64,000 nt of DNA, from positions 236,145-300,144 of the forward strand of contig JANWZD010000002.1 in NCBI GenBank assembly GCA_025054935.1, read 5' to 3'. Under the pieces are notes generated by a model that was given only the letters and a program-made list of their open reading frames with translations, was not told the DNA's origin and made no database searches. A program made the translations under genes and the position numbers. Source of the DNA: Dehalococcoidia bacterium (lineage in GTDB: Bacteria > Chloroflexota > Dehalococcoidia > SpSt-223). Below, piece after piece: positions 1 through 8,554 of the stretch (its first letter is position 1; each line of letters begins with the position of its first letter).

Positions 1-1445
1 CGCACGCCGACAAACTGGAGCGCCTTGACCGCGGGGATGTTCCACGAGTTGCCTAGCGCTTCGCGCACGGTCATCGCGCCGTGGAAGCGGTTGTCGTAGT
101 TCATCGGTGTCCAGACGCGCGAACCGTCGCGGAACGAAATCGGAGAGTCGATGACGATCGTGCCGGGGGTCCAGCCCTTCATGAAGGCGGCGGCATAGGT
201 GATCGGCTTGATCGAACTGCCGGGCTGTCGCTCCATCAGGGCCACGTTCACTTGGCCGTCGATGCTCTTCTCCCAATAGTCGTAGCTGCCGACCATGACG
301 AGGATCTCGCCTTTTTTGGGGTCAACGGCGACAAGCGAAGCATTCGTCGCGCGGAAGCGCCGGGCGGCGTCGATATGCTTTTTGACGATCTGTTCTGCCT
401 CGGCTTGGAGCCGGAGGTCGAGCGTCGTGTAGACGTGGTAGCCGCCGCGGTAGAGCCGCGGACCGCCGAACCGCTCCTCGAGCAGCTCGCGCACGTACAT
501 GACGAAATGCGGCGCTTTGATGTCGTATCTCGGCGGCTTGTAGACGAGCGGCTCCTCGTAGGCGGCGTCGGCTTCGGCTTGGGTGATCATGCCCCGCGCC
601 ACCATGAGGCGAAGAACGTCGCGCTGGCGCGCCTTCGCCCGCTCGGGGTAGAGCAGGGGGTTGTAGAGGCTCGGCGCTTGCGGCAGCCCCGCGAGCAGTG
701 CCGCTTCCGCGAGGGTGAGGTCTTTCGGGCGCTTGCCGAAGTACCCTTCGGCGGCCGCCGCGATCCCGTAGTTCAGGTTTCCGTAGTAGATTTCATTGAA
801 ATACATCTGCAAAATTTGGTCTTTGCTGTAGCGCTGACTGATCTGGACCGCGAGCGCAATCTCGCGCGCTTTGCGGGTATAGCTTCGCTCCGCCGCTTCG
901 TCCGGCGTCATGAGGGCTGCGCGCGCCAGCTGCTGCGTAATCGTGCTCCCGCCGGACAGCCGCTCACCGGTATATTCGTGCCACGCCGCGCGGGCGATCC
1001 CCCGCAGGTCGACGCCGAGGTTGTATTCCTCATAGAATGTCGGGTCCTCGGTCGCCAAGGTCGCCCGGATAATGTGGCTCGAGAGGTCGCTCAGGGTGAC
1101 GGGCGTTCGCCGACCGCCGTTCTCGGCGATCAGTTCGTACAGCAGTTCGCCGTTCCGGTCGTAAATCTTGGTCGACTTGAACGTTTCGCGAGTGGAAAGG
1201 TTGGCCGGGTCGGGGAGATCGATCAACACCCGCGACAGAGCGACTGTTGCGGCAGCTGCGCTCGCTGCCGAGAGGAAGAAAGCGCTGCTGACCGCAACGA
1301 TGCTTGCGACGAGGAGAAGGCGGAGGAGCCGCTGCGCCGACCCAGGGCGTCGGCGAGCGCGCATTCGCTCGCGCGCCCGTCGGCGAAGATGCCGAGCAGG
1401 CGGCGAATTGGGGCTCCGGCCGGTTTGCCTCCACGAGCCGGTCAT
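1..1445 (-). CDS. Class A penicillin-binding protein (PBP1A-type), 3' end outside window
   Basis: Bifunctional peptidoglycan synthase: glycosyltransferase 51 plus transpeptidase, anchored in the membrane and acting outside it. Visible are 481 residues: an Arg-rich cytoplasmic start, one membrane helix near residues 38-62, the GT51 motif TEDPTFYEE with catalytic Glu about residue 133, then SGGSTITQQLAR, and the transpeptidase SxxK box in PGSSIKP with Ser about 410. SxN and KTG boxes lie beyond the left edge. I chose the ATG at 1445 because GGAGG sits four bases upstream. An in-frame ATG at 1496 lies only two bases after a TATACT -10 box, so it is probably not transcribed. Divergent from the oxidoreductase at 1658. 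Confidence 0.93.
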   Translation of the reverse strand, partial: MTGSWRQTGRSPNSPPARHLRRRARERMRARRRPGSAQRLLRLLLVASIVAVSSAFFLSAASAAAATVALSRVLIDLPDPANLSTRETFKSTKIYDRNGELLYELIAENGGRRTPVTLSDLSSHIIRATLATEDPTFYEEYNLGVDLRGIARAAWHEYTGERLSGGSTITQQLARAALMTPDEAAERSYTRKAREIALAVQISQRYSKDQILQMYFNEIYYGNLNYGIAAAAEGYFGKRPKDLTLAEAALLAGLPQAPSLYNPLLYPERAKARQRDVLRLMVARGMITQAEADAAYEEPLVYKPPRYDIKAPHFVMYVRELLEERFGGPRLYRGGYHVYTTLDLRLQAEAEQIVKKHIDAARRFRATNASLVAVDPKKGEILVMVGSYDYWEKSIDGQVNVALMERQPGSSIKPITYAAAFMKGWTPGTIVIDSPISFRDGSRVWTPMNYDNRFHGAMTVREALGNSWNIPAVKALQFVGV

Positions 1446-1498
1446 TCCTCCTCCGGGCGCGAAATCATCAGGCTGACCGCTAACTCGCTTGTTCATCG

Positions 1499-1504
1499 AG
1501 TATA
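1499..1504 (-). promoter_or_regulatory. -10 box for the class A PBP gene
   Basis: TATACT on the minus strand, 53 bases before the SD-supported ATG at 1445. No convincing -35 hexamer 16-18 bases upstream. Confidence 0.45.
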
Positions 1505-1657
1505 ACGATGCAAGCGGCCGTTGGGTTCGCGTTAGCGCGGGCAACGCCGCTCGCTGCGCCGGAGGGCGAGGAGCGCCGGCATGCTGTTCCGCTATTCCGT
1601 GAGGCGCTCTTGGGGGCAATGGGCGTATCCTCCCCTAGATGGCGGAAAGGAGCGAGG

Positions 1658-2611
1658 ATGACCAAGTCACCGCGTATCGGCGTTGCGCTTCCCTCGCTGG
1701 TCGGCGACCGCGAGGCGACGTGGGAGGACATTCGAGCGGTAGCGCTTGCTGCCGAACGGGCGGGGATCGACTCGGTGTGGTATCTCGATCACTTTTTCCT
1801 CGCCCGCGGCGGCGGTCGGCTCGGGGTGCGCGAGTGCTGGACAGTCTTGTCTGCGATTGGCGCGCTGACGGAGCGGGTGCGGATCGGCAGCCTCGTGCTC
1901 TGCCAGTCCTTCCGGCATCCGGCGCTGCTTGCGAAAGCGGCTGCTACCCTTCAGGAGGTGACAAAGGGCCGGCTCATTCTCGGCTTGGGCGCGGGGTGGT
2001 TCGAGGAGGAATACCGTGAGTACGGCTTCCCCTTTGACCGGCGCGTTGCTCGGCTGGAGGAGTATGTCGCGATCGTCATCCGGCTGCTGGCGGGAGAGAC
2101 CGTGTCGTTCCGGGGGCGATTTTTCGCGCTGGAGAACGCGCGCCTCTCCCCGCCGCCTCCGCCGACGCCCGTCTGGCTTGCGACCTTGCGGCCGCGCATG
2201 AACGCGCTCCTTGGCCGGGTGGGCGACGGGTGGAACGGCGCTTGGTACGGCGGCAATGTCGAGCCGTTTCGCGCTCGCCTCGCGGCCCTGCGCGAGGAGA
2301 TCAGCCGTGCCGGGCGCGACCCCGCCGCGCTTGAACTGTCGGTTGGGGTGCTCGCTGTTCCCATTGCCGCGGCGGCGGATGCCCCGCGCGCACTGGCCGC
2401 CGTCCGGCGTGCCGCAAGCCAGTTTGCTCCGCTGACGGATGAGGAACTGCGCGCCCGCGTCTTCATTGGCCGTCCTGATGAGATCGCGGCGCTCGCTCGC
2501 CGCTACGGTGAAGCCGGAGCCGACACGGTCATCCTCTCTCTCGGCGCGGCCCCCTTCGCCGTGGCTGATGCCGCGCTGGTCGAGCCGACGCTGCGCGCCT
2601 TGGCCGGATGA
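1658..2611 (+). CDS. LLM class (F420-dependent type) flavin oxidoreductase
   Basis: A 317-residue luciferase-like monooxygenase-superfamily protein with a bacterial-luciferase TIM barrel. Family members use FMN or coenzyme F420 to oxidise or reduce small substrates; the substrate here cannot be read from sequence. Seen: the N-terminal strand GVALPSLVGD, AERAGIDSVWYLDHF, and the central GRLILGLGAGWFEEEYREYGFPFDRR block typical of the F420 branch. The ATG at 1658 has AAAGGAG five bases upstream. The open frame extends back to 1508, but that part is low-complexity and has no RBS. It ends 92 bases before coaE and probably belongs to a separate transcript, because a -10 box lies between them. Confidence 0.85.
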   Translation: MTKSPRIGVALPSLVGDREATWEDIRAVALAAERAGIDSVWYLDHFFLARGGGRLGVRECWTVLSAIGALTERVRIGSLVLCQSFRHPALLAKAAATLQEVTKGRLILGLGAGWFEEEYREYGFPFDRRVARLEEYVAIVIRLLAGETVSFRGRFFALENARLSPPPPPTPVWLATLRPRMNALLGRVGDGWNGAWYGGNVEPFRARLAALREEISRAGRDPAALELSVGVLAVPIAAAADAPRALAAVRRAASQFAPLTDEELRARVFIGRPDEIAALARRYGEAGADTVILSLGAAPFAVADAALVEPTLRALAG

Positions 2612-2642
2612 AGGCGTACCACCGGAGGGTGAACAGGCATGG

Positions 2643-2648
2643 TATACT
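2643..2648 (+). promoter_or_regulatory. -10 box for the coaE to selA operon
   Basis: TATACT followed by a leader of about 50 bases before the coaE ATG at 2704. No clear -35. It is the only promoter-like element seen before a five-gene run with overlaps or gaps under 12 bases. Confidence 0.45.
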
Positions 2649-2703
2649 GTTCTCACCCCCACTTGACGAGCTCCACCGGTGGAGCCTCGCTACGAGAGGC
2701 GAG

Positions 2704-3348
2704 ATGCTCGTTGTCGGCCTGACTGGAGGCATCGCCAGCGGCAAGTCGACCGTCGCCGCCATGCTGCGCGAACGCGGCGCTGCCATCATCGATGCCGATG
2801 CGCTCGGTCACCGCGTGCTGGAGCGCGGCAGCGACAGCTGGGCAACCCTCGTTGCCACCTTCGGCGAAGGTATCCTCAGCGACAATGGAGAGATCGATCG
2901 GCGCCGCCTCGGCGCCATTGTGTTTGCCGACCCCGAGCAGCTGAAGCGTCTCAACGCGATCTCCCATCCCCGCATCCGCCGCATGGCCCTCGATGAGCTC
3001 GCTGCCCTTCGCGCCCGAGGCGATGTCGAGGTGGCAGTGGTTGAGGCGGCGCTCCTCTTCGAAGGGGGGTGGGACGATTTCTGCGACGAAGTGTGGGTTG
3101 TCTATGTTCCCGAGGAGATCGCGCTCGCGCGCCTTCGCTCGCGCAACGGGTTGACCGACGCGCAGGCCCGCGAGCGGATCCGAGCCCAGATGCCGATTGA
3201 CGAGAAGCGCGCCCGCGCCAACATCGTGCTCGACAACAGCGGCAGCCTCGCCGACCTTGAGGCGCAAGTCGAAGAAGCGTGGGCGGCGGCGCTGCGGCGC
3301 GCGCGCGGCGAGGCGCCGCCTCTTTCGCGAACGGGAGCGGCGCGATGA
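2704..3348 (+). CDS. coaE: Dephospho-CoA kinase
   Basis: Catalyses the last step of coenzyme A synthesis: ATP-dependent phosphorylation of dephospho-CoA at the ribose 3'-OH. The protein has 214 residues, close to the usual 200. The P-loop GGIASGKST is near the N terminus, followed by [11 protein letters not shown], the [12 protein letters not shown] helix and [12 protein letters not shown], all typical of CoaE. The frame is open back to 2608, but the P-loop position and GAGAGGCGAG just upstream favour the ATG at 2704. Its TGA overlaps the next ATG (ATGA). Pantothenate genes panB and panC lie far away at 57.6-59.3 kb, so the CoA pathway is split. Confidence 0.94.
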   Translation: MLVVGLTGGIASGKSTVAAMLRERGAAIIDADALGHRVLERGSDSWATLVATFGEGILSDNGEIDRRRLGAIVFADPEQLKRLNAISHPRIRRMALDELAALRARGDVEVAVVEAALLFEGGWDDFCDEVWVVYVPEEIALARLRSRNGLTDAQARERIRAQMPIDEKRARANIVLDNSGSLADLEAQVEEAWAAALRRARGEAPPLSRTGAAR

Positions 3349-4202
3349 CCCTCCGTCGAGCCCGTGAAGTCGCGGTTGAGGAGCATCTGATCCGCGAAGA
3401 GCCGTTCTACCTTCCCCAAGGCGACGAGGTCGAGATCTTCACCGCTGCTTACGAGCAGCGCCTCCCCGTGCTGCTGAAGGGTCCTACGGGCTGCGGGAAG
3501 ACCCGTTTCGTCGAGTACATGGCCTATCGGCTGCAATCCCATCGCATCGGCGTCAACGGCGAGGCCGGGGTGCCGCTGATTACCGTGGCGTGTCACGAGG
3601 ACCTGACCGCCTCCGACCTCGTTGGGCGCTACCTGCTGGAGGGCGAAGAGACGCGCTGGATCGACGGCCCGCTCACGAAGGCGGTGAAGACGGGCGCGAT
3701 CTGCTATCTGGATGAGGTGGTGGAGGCGCGCAAAGACACGACGGTGCTGATCCATCCCCTCACCGACCACCGCCGGATCTTGCCGATCGAGAAGCGCGGG
3801 CAGGTGATTGAAGCGGCCGACGGCTTTCTCCTCGTCATCTCCTATAACCCCGGCTATCAGAGCGCGCTCAAAGATCTGAAGCAGAGCACCCGCCAGCGAT
3901 TCGTCGCCATCGAGTTTGACTACCCGCCCCGCGAACTCGAAGCACTGATCATCCAGCATGAAGCAGGCGTCTCTCCGCAGGTCGCATACGACTTGGCGAA
4001 ACTCGGAGAAAAGGTGCGCAACCTCCGAGAGCATGGTCTGGAGGAAGGGGTCAGCACGCGGCTTTTGATCTATGCTGGCCGGCTGATTGCGAAGGGCATC
4101 TCGCCGCGGCGCGCCTGCCAAGTGGGGATCACTTGGGCGATCACCGACGATGAGCATGTCCAGCGCAGCCTCGAGGAAGTCGTCTCGAGCATTTTTGAGT
4201 GA
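3345..4202 (+). CDS. CbbQ/NirQ/NorQ-family (MoxR class) AAA+ ATPase
   Basis: A 285-residue AAA+ remodelling ATPase. Walker A is [10 protein letters not shown] about residue 46. Walker B is in [13 protein letters not shown], and a sensor-1 type SYNPGY follows. The C terminus, [12 protein letters not shown] through ITDDEHV, matches the CbbQ_C type domain. Family members pair with a VWA-domain partner to activate metalloenzymes (rubisco for CbbQ/CbbO, NO reductase for NorQ/NorD). Here the VWA partner follows after three bases. No rubisco or norBC is visible, so the client is unknown. The ATG at 3345 overlaps the coaE stop, indicating translational coupling. Confidence 0.9.
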   Translation: MTLRRAREVAVEEHLIREEPFYLPQGDEVEIFTAAYEQRLPVLLKGPTGCGKTRFVEYMAYRLQSHRIGVNGEAGVPLITVACHEDLTASDLVGRYLLEGEETRWIDGPLTKAVKTGAICYLDEVVEARKDTTVLIHPLTDHRRILPIEKRGQVIEAADGFLLVISYNPGYQSALKDLKQSTRQRFVAIEFDYPPRELEALIIQHEAGVSPQVAYDLAKLGEKVRNLREHGLEEGVSTRLLIYAGRLIAKGISPRRACQVGITWAITDDEHVQRSLEEVVSSIFE

Positions 4203-4205
4203 GCG

Positions 4206-7200
4206 GTGTCTGCGAGGCTGAGCTACGTCCGCGCTGACCTTGCTCCCTTCTCGCGAACCCTCGTTCGTGAGTTGGACGAAGCTGCCGCCGTGCTTCAGCG
4301 TCAGCTCTCTCCCTCGAGCTTCGACCGCTGGTGCGATGCGGTGCTGCAGATCGCGCGTTCCTCATTCCGCTCTTGGGAGACGGCGGCCGAGTTCTTGCGG
4401 ACGTCTCCGGTGATGGCGGCACTGCTCGACGAAGAGCGCCTGATCGAATGGGCTCAGAGCGCCCGCGAACTGACCACCGCCTCATCGATCGTGGCCGCTG
4501 CGTTCATCCACGTTTCTCCCCGGGTTGCGGAGCGGCTTTCCCCGGCGGACCTGCTCCGCTGGGCCGAGCTGGGGCGGCGCTTGCATGGCGACAGTTGGAA
4601 ATCGATCTCGCTCGCCACCCGCTATTTCGAGGAGAGCCCTGCGCTGCTCGACCTCCTCGACCTAGAAACGGGAGAAGCATTTGTCGCCTTCCTCGCCGCC
4701 CTCGCCCACCACTCGTACGACGCTGCGGCCGACTGTCTTGAGCACGGCTCGCGGATCCTGACACGGGTGCCGAGCGAGCAGCGCAGGCCGCTGCTCGACC
4801 TCGCGCGGCGGCTTGCGCTGGGCAACTGGAAGGCGGCGCAGACCCTCTTCAAAGAGAGCCCTGCGCTCTTCAAGGGCGTGGAGGGCGAACTGCGGTCGTG
4901 GGTCATTCGCCTGACCAGCCAACTCGCCGAGCGCGAGCCGGATGCGGCTCTCGACTTCCTTAAGGAGATGATTGCGGCGCTCCGCGCAGCCGCCGAGGAA
5001 GACCGGCAGGCGCTTGCCCCCCTTGCCGAGACACTCTTCGCACTAAGCTGGCGAGCGGCGACGGCTCTCGCGCGAAGCGCCCCCACCGTTCGCGCGCGGG
5101 CGGGCAGCCGGGGTCTGCACGCCTGGTACCAGCATGGCGCTGACCTGCTGCGCGAGAGCGTCGAGGCGGGTGAGGCGTTCTTCCAGCTGCAGTCGAGCCG
5201 AGCGAAGCAGGTGCTCGACCTCGTCTCGCCCGGGGTCGCGTTTGAGTCGGTGCGCTCCCTGCTCCAGATGTACTGCGAGGCGCTCTCGGGGCGCCGGCTT
5301 CGGGTCGTCTCCACTGCCGACCTGAAGGAGCGCGCAGTGGGGTGGACGAACGTCGAGCGTCCCGCGACCGATGGCGTCTCGGTGCATCTTCCCGCGTATC
5401 TCGAAGAGTATGGCGACAAAGAGCAGAATTTTGCCGCCTACAAAGTGCTTGCCACGCATCAAGCGGGCCATCTTGAATTCGGGACGTTCGCCTTCGACTT
5501 CGACCGCCCGGCTGCGGTGCACGCGCGCAACCTGCGCCAGACGCTTCCCGCTCCGCCCGCCGGGTCGCCGTTCCAACGCTTCTTCGACTCCTTCGAACAG
5601 CGCGCCTTGGCGAAAGATCTCTTCGCTGTTGCGGAGGATTTTCGGGTCGACCAGCGGATTCGGCGCGAATATCCCGGCATTCGGCGGGCGCTTGCTGCCG
5701 TCCAAGGCCACGCCCTCGCGACCCGCCCCTTGCGAGCGCGGCCATTGCAGGAGCAGCTGGTTGAGCTGCTGATCCGGCTGTCGCTCGGCATGGAGCCGAC
5801 TGATGAGGTGGAAACGGTTCTCCGGTCAATGCTCGCGCCGCTGGCGCAGCCGGAAGCGACTGTCGAGGACTCCGCTGAAGCTACCATCCGCCTCTATCGA
5901 CTCGTCGCTCAGCTTCCGAATATTCCATTGATGGGCAACGCATTTGAGCCGCTGCAGCTGAAGGGCGATGACCTCTCGATCGAGTTGGGGAAAGACGCAA
6001 TGCCCGACCCCTCCTCCGCGCTGCCCTATCGCTCGCCGGACCCGGTGGCGTATCGCGATGAGCTGAAGCCTGAGTTGGTCGAAGCGATGGCCCGCGCCCG
6101 CGAATCGAGCCAGCGCGGAGGGGAGACAGGGGGCATCTCCCCCGAGGAGTTGGGCGAGCTCTTGGAGAAAAGCGGCGAGCTCGACCTCGGCGATCTCAGC
6201 CGCGGCGAGGCGAAGCAGAGCCTCGGGCTGCTCGTCACCAATATCCTGCGCGAAGCAGGACGAGGGGCGACGGCGAGCCAGGTGCACCCGACGGTCGAGC
6301 CGGCTCGCCAAGCCGCTGCCCCGCGCCACGCCCTGGGCGCGACCGACCCGAAGGTCTTTCTCTACGACGAATGGGACTTTCGGGCGAACGACTATCGTCC
6401 GGGCTGGTGTCGCCTGAAAGAGCAAGTGCTGCAGGAGGGGAGCATCGAGTTCTTCGAACGCACCCTCCTCACGCACCATGCCCTCGTGAGCGAGATCCGC
6501 CGCCAGTTCGAACTGCTGCGCCCCGAGGCGTTTAAGCGGATCAAAAACCTCCAAGACGGTGAGGAATTCGATCTCGATGCGACAATCGACGCGATCGCGC
6601 AGCGCCGCGCCGGTCAGACGTCGTCCGACAAGCTGTATTGGCGGAAGAATAAGGGTGAGCGCGACGTCGCGGTTGCCTTCCTCCTTGACATGAGCGCATC
6701 AACGGACGAAGAGATCGAAGAGCGGCCGCGTCGGTCCATCGCTATCGAGCCACCCCCCGCGATCCGGTGGGACCGCCCAAACGGCTGGCGGTGGCAGTGG
6801 GATGAACCGCTCGACGCGCCGCGCAAGCGCATTATCGATATCGAGAAAGAGAGCCTCGTGCTCCTCATCAAGGCGCTTGAGACGATTGGCGATACCTATG
6901 GGATTTACGGCTTCTCCGGCTATGGACGGGAGAACGTCGAGTTTTTCACGATCAAAGACCTCGACGAACGGCTGAGCGACCGAGTGAAGCGTCGCGTTGA
7001 CAAGATCAGTCCCGTGCAAGGCACCCGGATGGGCCCTGCGCTTCGCCATTGCGTCACCAAGCTGCGCCAAGTTGACGCGAAATTGAAGCTGCTGATCCTC
7101 CTTTCCGATGGCCGGCCGCAGGATCATGAGTACGGCCGCGATCGGACGGAAAAGGAATATGCCATTCATGACACGCGGATGGCGCTGCTTGAAGCAAAGC

Positions 7201-7352
7201 GGGCGGCGATTGTTCCCTTCTGCCTCACTGTCGACCGCTTCGGCCACGACTATCTCAAGACCATGTGCGTCGATATCGGCTACGAGGTCGTCTACGAAAT
7301 CGGCATGCTGCCAAAGCGGCTGCCGGCCTTGTACCGTCGGCTGACAACGTGA
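4206..7352 (+). CDS. CbbO/NorD-like VWA-domain protein, unusually long
   Basis: A 1048-residue partner of the AAA+ ATPase just upstream. The C-terminal third carries a von Willebrand A fold: MIDAS FLLDMSAST, the Thr in QGTRMGPALRH, and LLSDGRPQDHEYG. About 55 residues rich in Arg and Pro are inserted after the MIDAS. The middle has ATHQAGHLEFGTF, which resembles the HExxH-like motif of this family with Gln in place of Glu. The N-terminal 350 residues look like repeated helical units with recurring W-K-x-x..ESPAL patterns. Family members are usually 600-800 residues (from memory), so the helical extension is notable. GTG start three bases after the ATPase stop. Soluble; no signal peptide. Confidence 0.85.
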   Translation: MSARLSYVRADLAPFSRTLVRELDEAAAVLQRQLSPSSFDRWCDAVLQIARSSFRSWETAAEFLRTSPVMAALLDEERLIEWAQSARELTTASSIVAAAFIHVSPRVAERLSPADLLRWAELGRRLHGDSWKSISLATRYFEESPALLDLLDLETGEAFVAFLAALAHHSYDAAADCLEHGSRILTRVPSEQRRPLLDLARRLALGNWKAAQTLFKESPALFKGVEGELRSWVIRLTSQLAEREPDAALDFLKEMIAALRAAAEEDRQALAPLAETLFALSWRAATALARSAPTVRARAGSRGLHAWYQHGADLLRESVEAGEAFFQLQSSRAKQVLDLVSPGVAFESVRSLLQMYCEALSGRRLRVVSTADLKERAVGWTNVERPATDGVSVHLPAYLEEYGDKEQNFAAYKVLATHQAGHLEFGTFAFDFDRPAAVHARNLRQTLPAPPAGSPFQRFFDSFEQRALAKDLFAVAEDFRVDQRIRREYPGIRRALAAVQGHALATRPLRARPLQEQLVELLIRLSLGMEPTDEVETVLRSMLAPLAQPEATVEDSAEATIRLYRLVAQLPNIPLMGNAFEPLQLKGDDLSIELGKDAMPDPSSALPYRSPDPVAYRDELKPELVEAMARARESSQRGGETGGISPEELGELLEKSGELDLGDLSRGEAKQSLGLLVTNILREAGRGATASQVHPTVEPARQAAAPRHALGATDPKVFLYDEWDFRANDYRPGWCRLKEQVLQEGSIEFFERTLLTHHALVSEIRRQFELLRPEAFKRIKNLQDGEEFDLDATIDAIAQRRAGQTSSDKLYWRKNKGERDVAVAFLLDMSASTDEEIEERPRRSIAIEPPPAIRWDRPNGWRWQWDEPLDAPRKRIIDIEKESLVLLIKALETIGDTYGIYGFSGYGRENVEFFTIKDLDERLSDRVKRRVDKISPVQGTRMGPALRHCVTKLRQVDAKLKLLILLSDGRPQDHEYGRDRTEKEYAIHDTRMALLEAKRAAIVPFCLTVDRFGHDYLKTMCVDIGYEVVYEIGMLPKRLPALYRRLTT

Positions 7353-7363
7353 TGGAGGTCGGA

Positions 7364-8554
7364 ATGCCGCGCTCGGTTTCCCTCGGGTCAGCAGGCCGCC
7401 GCCGGATCCTGCTTGCTGATGATCACGCGAGTATTCGCCAGCTGGTCGCTGCCACGTTAGGCGGCGATCAGTTCGACCTTTCCTATGCCGCGAACGGCCG
7501 CGAGGCACTCGATCTTGCCCTGCGCGAGCACCCCGACCTCGTCCTGCTCGATATCAATATGCCCCTGCTCGACGGCTTCGAGGTCTGCCGTGCTTTGAAG
7601 CGCCGCTCTGCCACGGAAGATATCAAGGTCGTATTCCTCTCGGCGCTGGACAGCGAGGAAGACCGCCGCCGCGGGTTGGCAGCGGGCGCCGACGGCTATA
7701 TCGTCAAGCCGTTCAGCCCCCTCTTTCTGCTCAACTCGGTGCAGCAGCTGCTGGACGAGAAGCGGGCGGCTGAAGCGAGCGTTGACAGCGTCGCGCAGCG
7801 CGCTTTCACGCCGCTGGAATTTGTGACCGCAACGTTGGCACACGGGCCGAGCGCTGCTCCTCTCTCCTCCTCGCTCGAAGCCCGGGTCACAGAGCTGGAA
7901 TGGTCTCAGCAGCAATTGCTCATCTATGCCGACGAACTGAACAAGGCCTACCGCGAGCTGCAGACGACCTACTTCGCTACCTTGCAGGCGCTTGCAGCGG
8001 CCATCGACGCCCGCGACCCCTATACGTTCGGCCACTCTCGGCGCGTCTCGTACTACAGCGTTGAGATCGCCAAGCTGATGGGCCTCGACCCCAGCGCGAT
8101 TGAGGTCATTCGCCGCGCGGCGCTCCTGCATGACATTGGCAAGATCGCCGTCTCTGACGCGACCCTGCGCAAGCCCGGACCGCTCACAGCTGCTGAATGG
8201 GCAGAGATGAAGCGGCATCCCGAGGTCGGCGAGCAGCTGATTGCCGGTCTTGCCTTCCTGCGGGAGAGCGCCCCCCTTATTCGCTGTCACCATGAGTGGT
8301 GGGACGGCCGCGGCTATCCTGACGGCCTCCGCCACGAGGAGATCCCGCTTGGCGCCCGGATTTTGAGCGTCGCCGACGCCTTCGACGCGATGACCTCTAC
8401 CCGGCCCTACCGCCCGGCGCTCAGCGTCGAGGAGGCGCGCGCCGAAGCGCATCGCGGGCGCCATCGCCAGTTCGACAGCCGGGTTGTCGATGCCTTTGAG
8501 GACGGGATCGCCGCGATCGAGGCGATCCTGCGGCAGGAGCGCCCGTCTGCGTGA
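7364..8554 (+). CDS. Response regulator with HD-GYP domain (probable c-di-GMP phosphodiesterase)
   Basis: A 396-residue protein: receiver domain (residues about 15-135) with acidic pair ADD, phosphoacceptor Asp in VLLDINMP and Lys in VKPF; then a coiled linker; then an HD-GYP domain (about 205-390) with LLHDIGK and DGRGYPDG. The family hydrolyses cyclic di-GMP, with output controlled by phosphorylation of the receiver. No histidine kinase is adjacent. The ATG at 7364 has GGAGG five bases upstream; a second ATG at 7352 overlaps the VWA stop but lies too close to that SD. Its stop overlaps the GTG of selA (GTGA). Confidence 0.92.
   Translation: MPRSVSLGSAGRRRILLADDHASIRQLVAATLGGDQFDLSYAANGREALDLALREHPDLVLLDINMPLLDGFEVCRALKRRSATEDIKVVFLSALDSEEDRRRGLAAGADGYIVKPFSPLFLLNSVQQLLDEKRAAEASVDSVAQRAFTPLEFVTATLAHGPSAAPLSSSLEARVTELEWSQQQLLIYADELNKAYRELQTTYFATLQALAAAIDARDPYTFGHSRRVSYYSVEIAKLMGLDPSAIEVIRRAALLHDIGKIAVSDATLRKPGPLTAAEWAEMKRHPEVGEQLIAGLAFLRESAPLIRCHHEWWDGRGYPDGLRHEEIPLGARILSVADAFDAMTSTRPYRPALSVEEARAEAHRGRHRQFDSRVVDAFEDGIAAIEAILRQERPSA

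Noticed and set aside
3345-7352. Rubisco or nitric-oxide-reductase operon
   Set aside because: The AAA+/VWA pair resembles their activases, but no cbbL, cbbS, norB or norC is in the window, so the pathway cannot be claimed.
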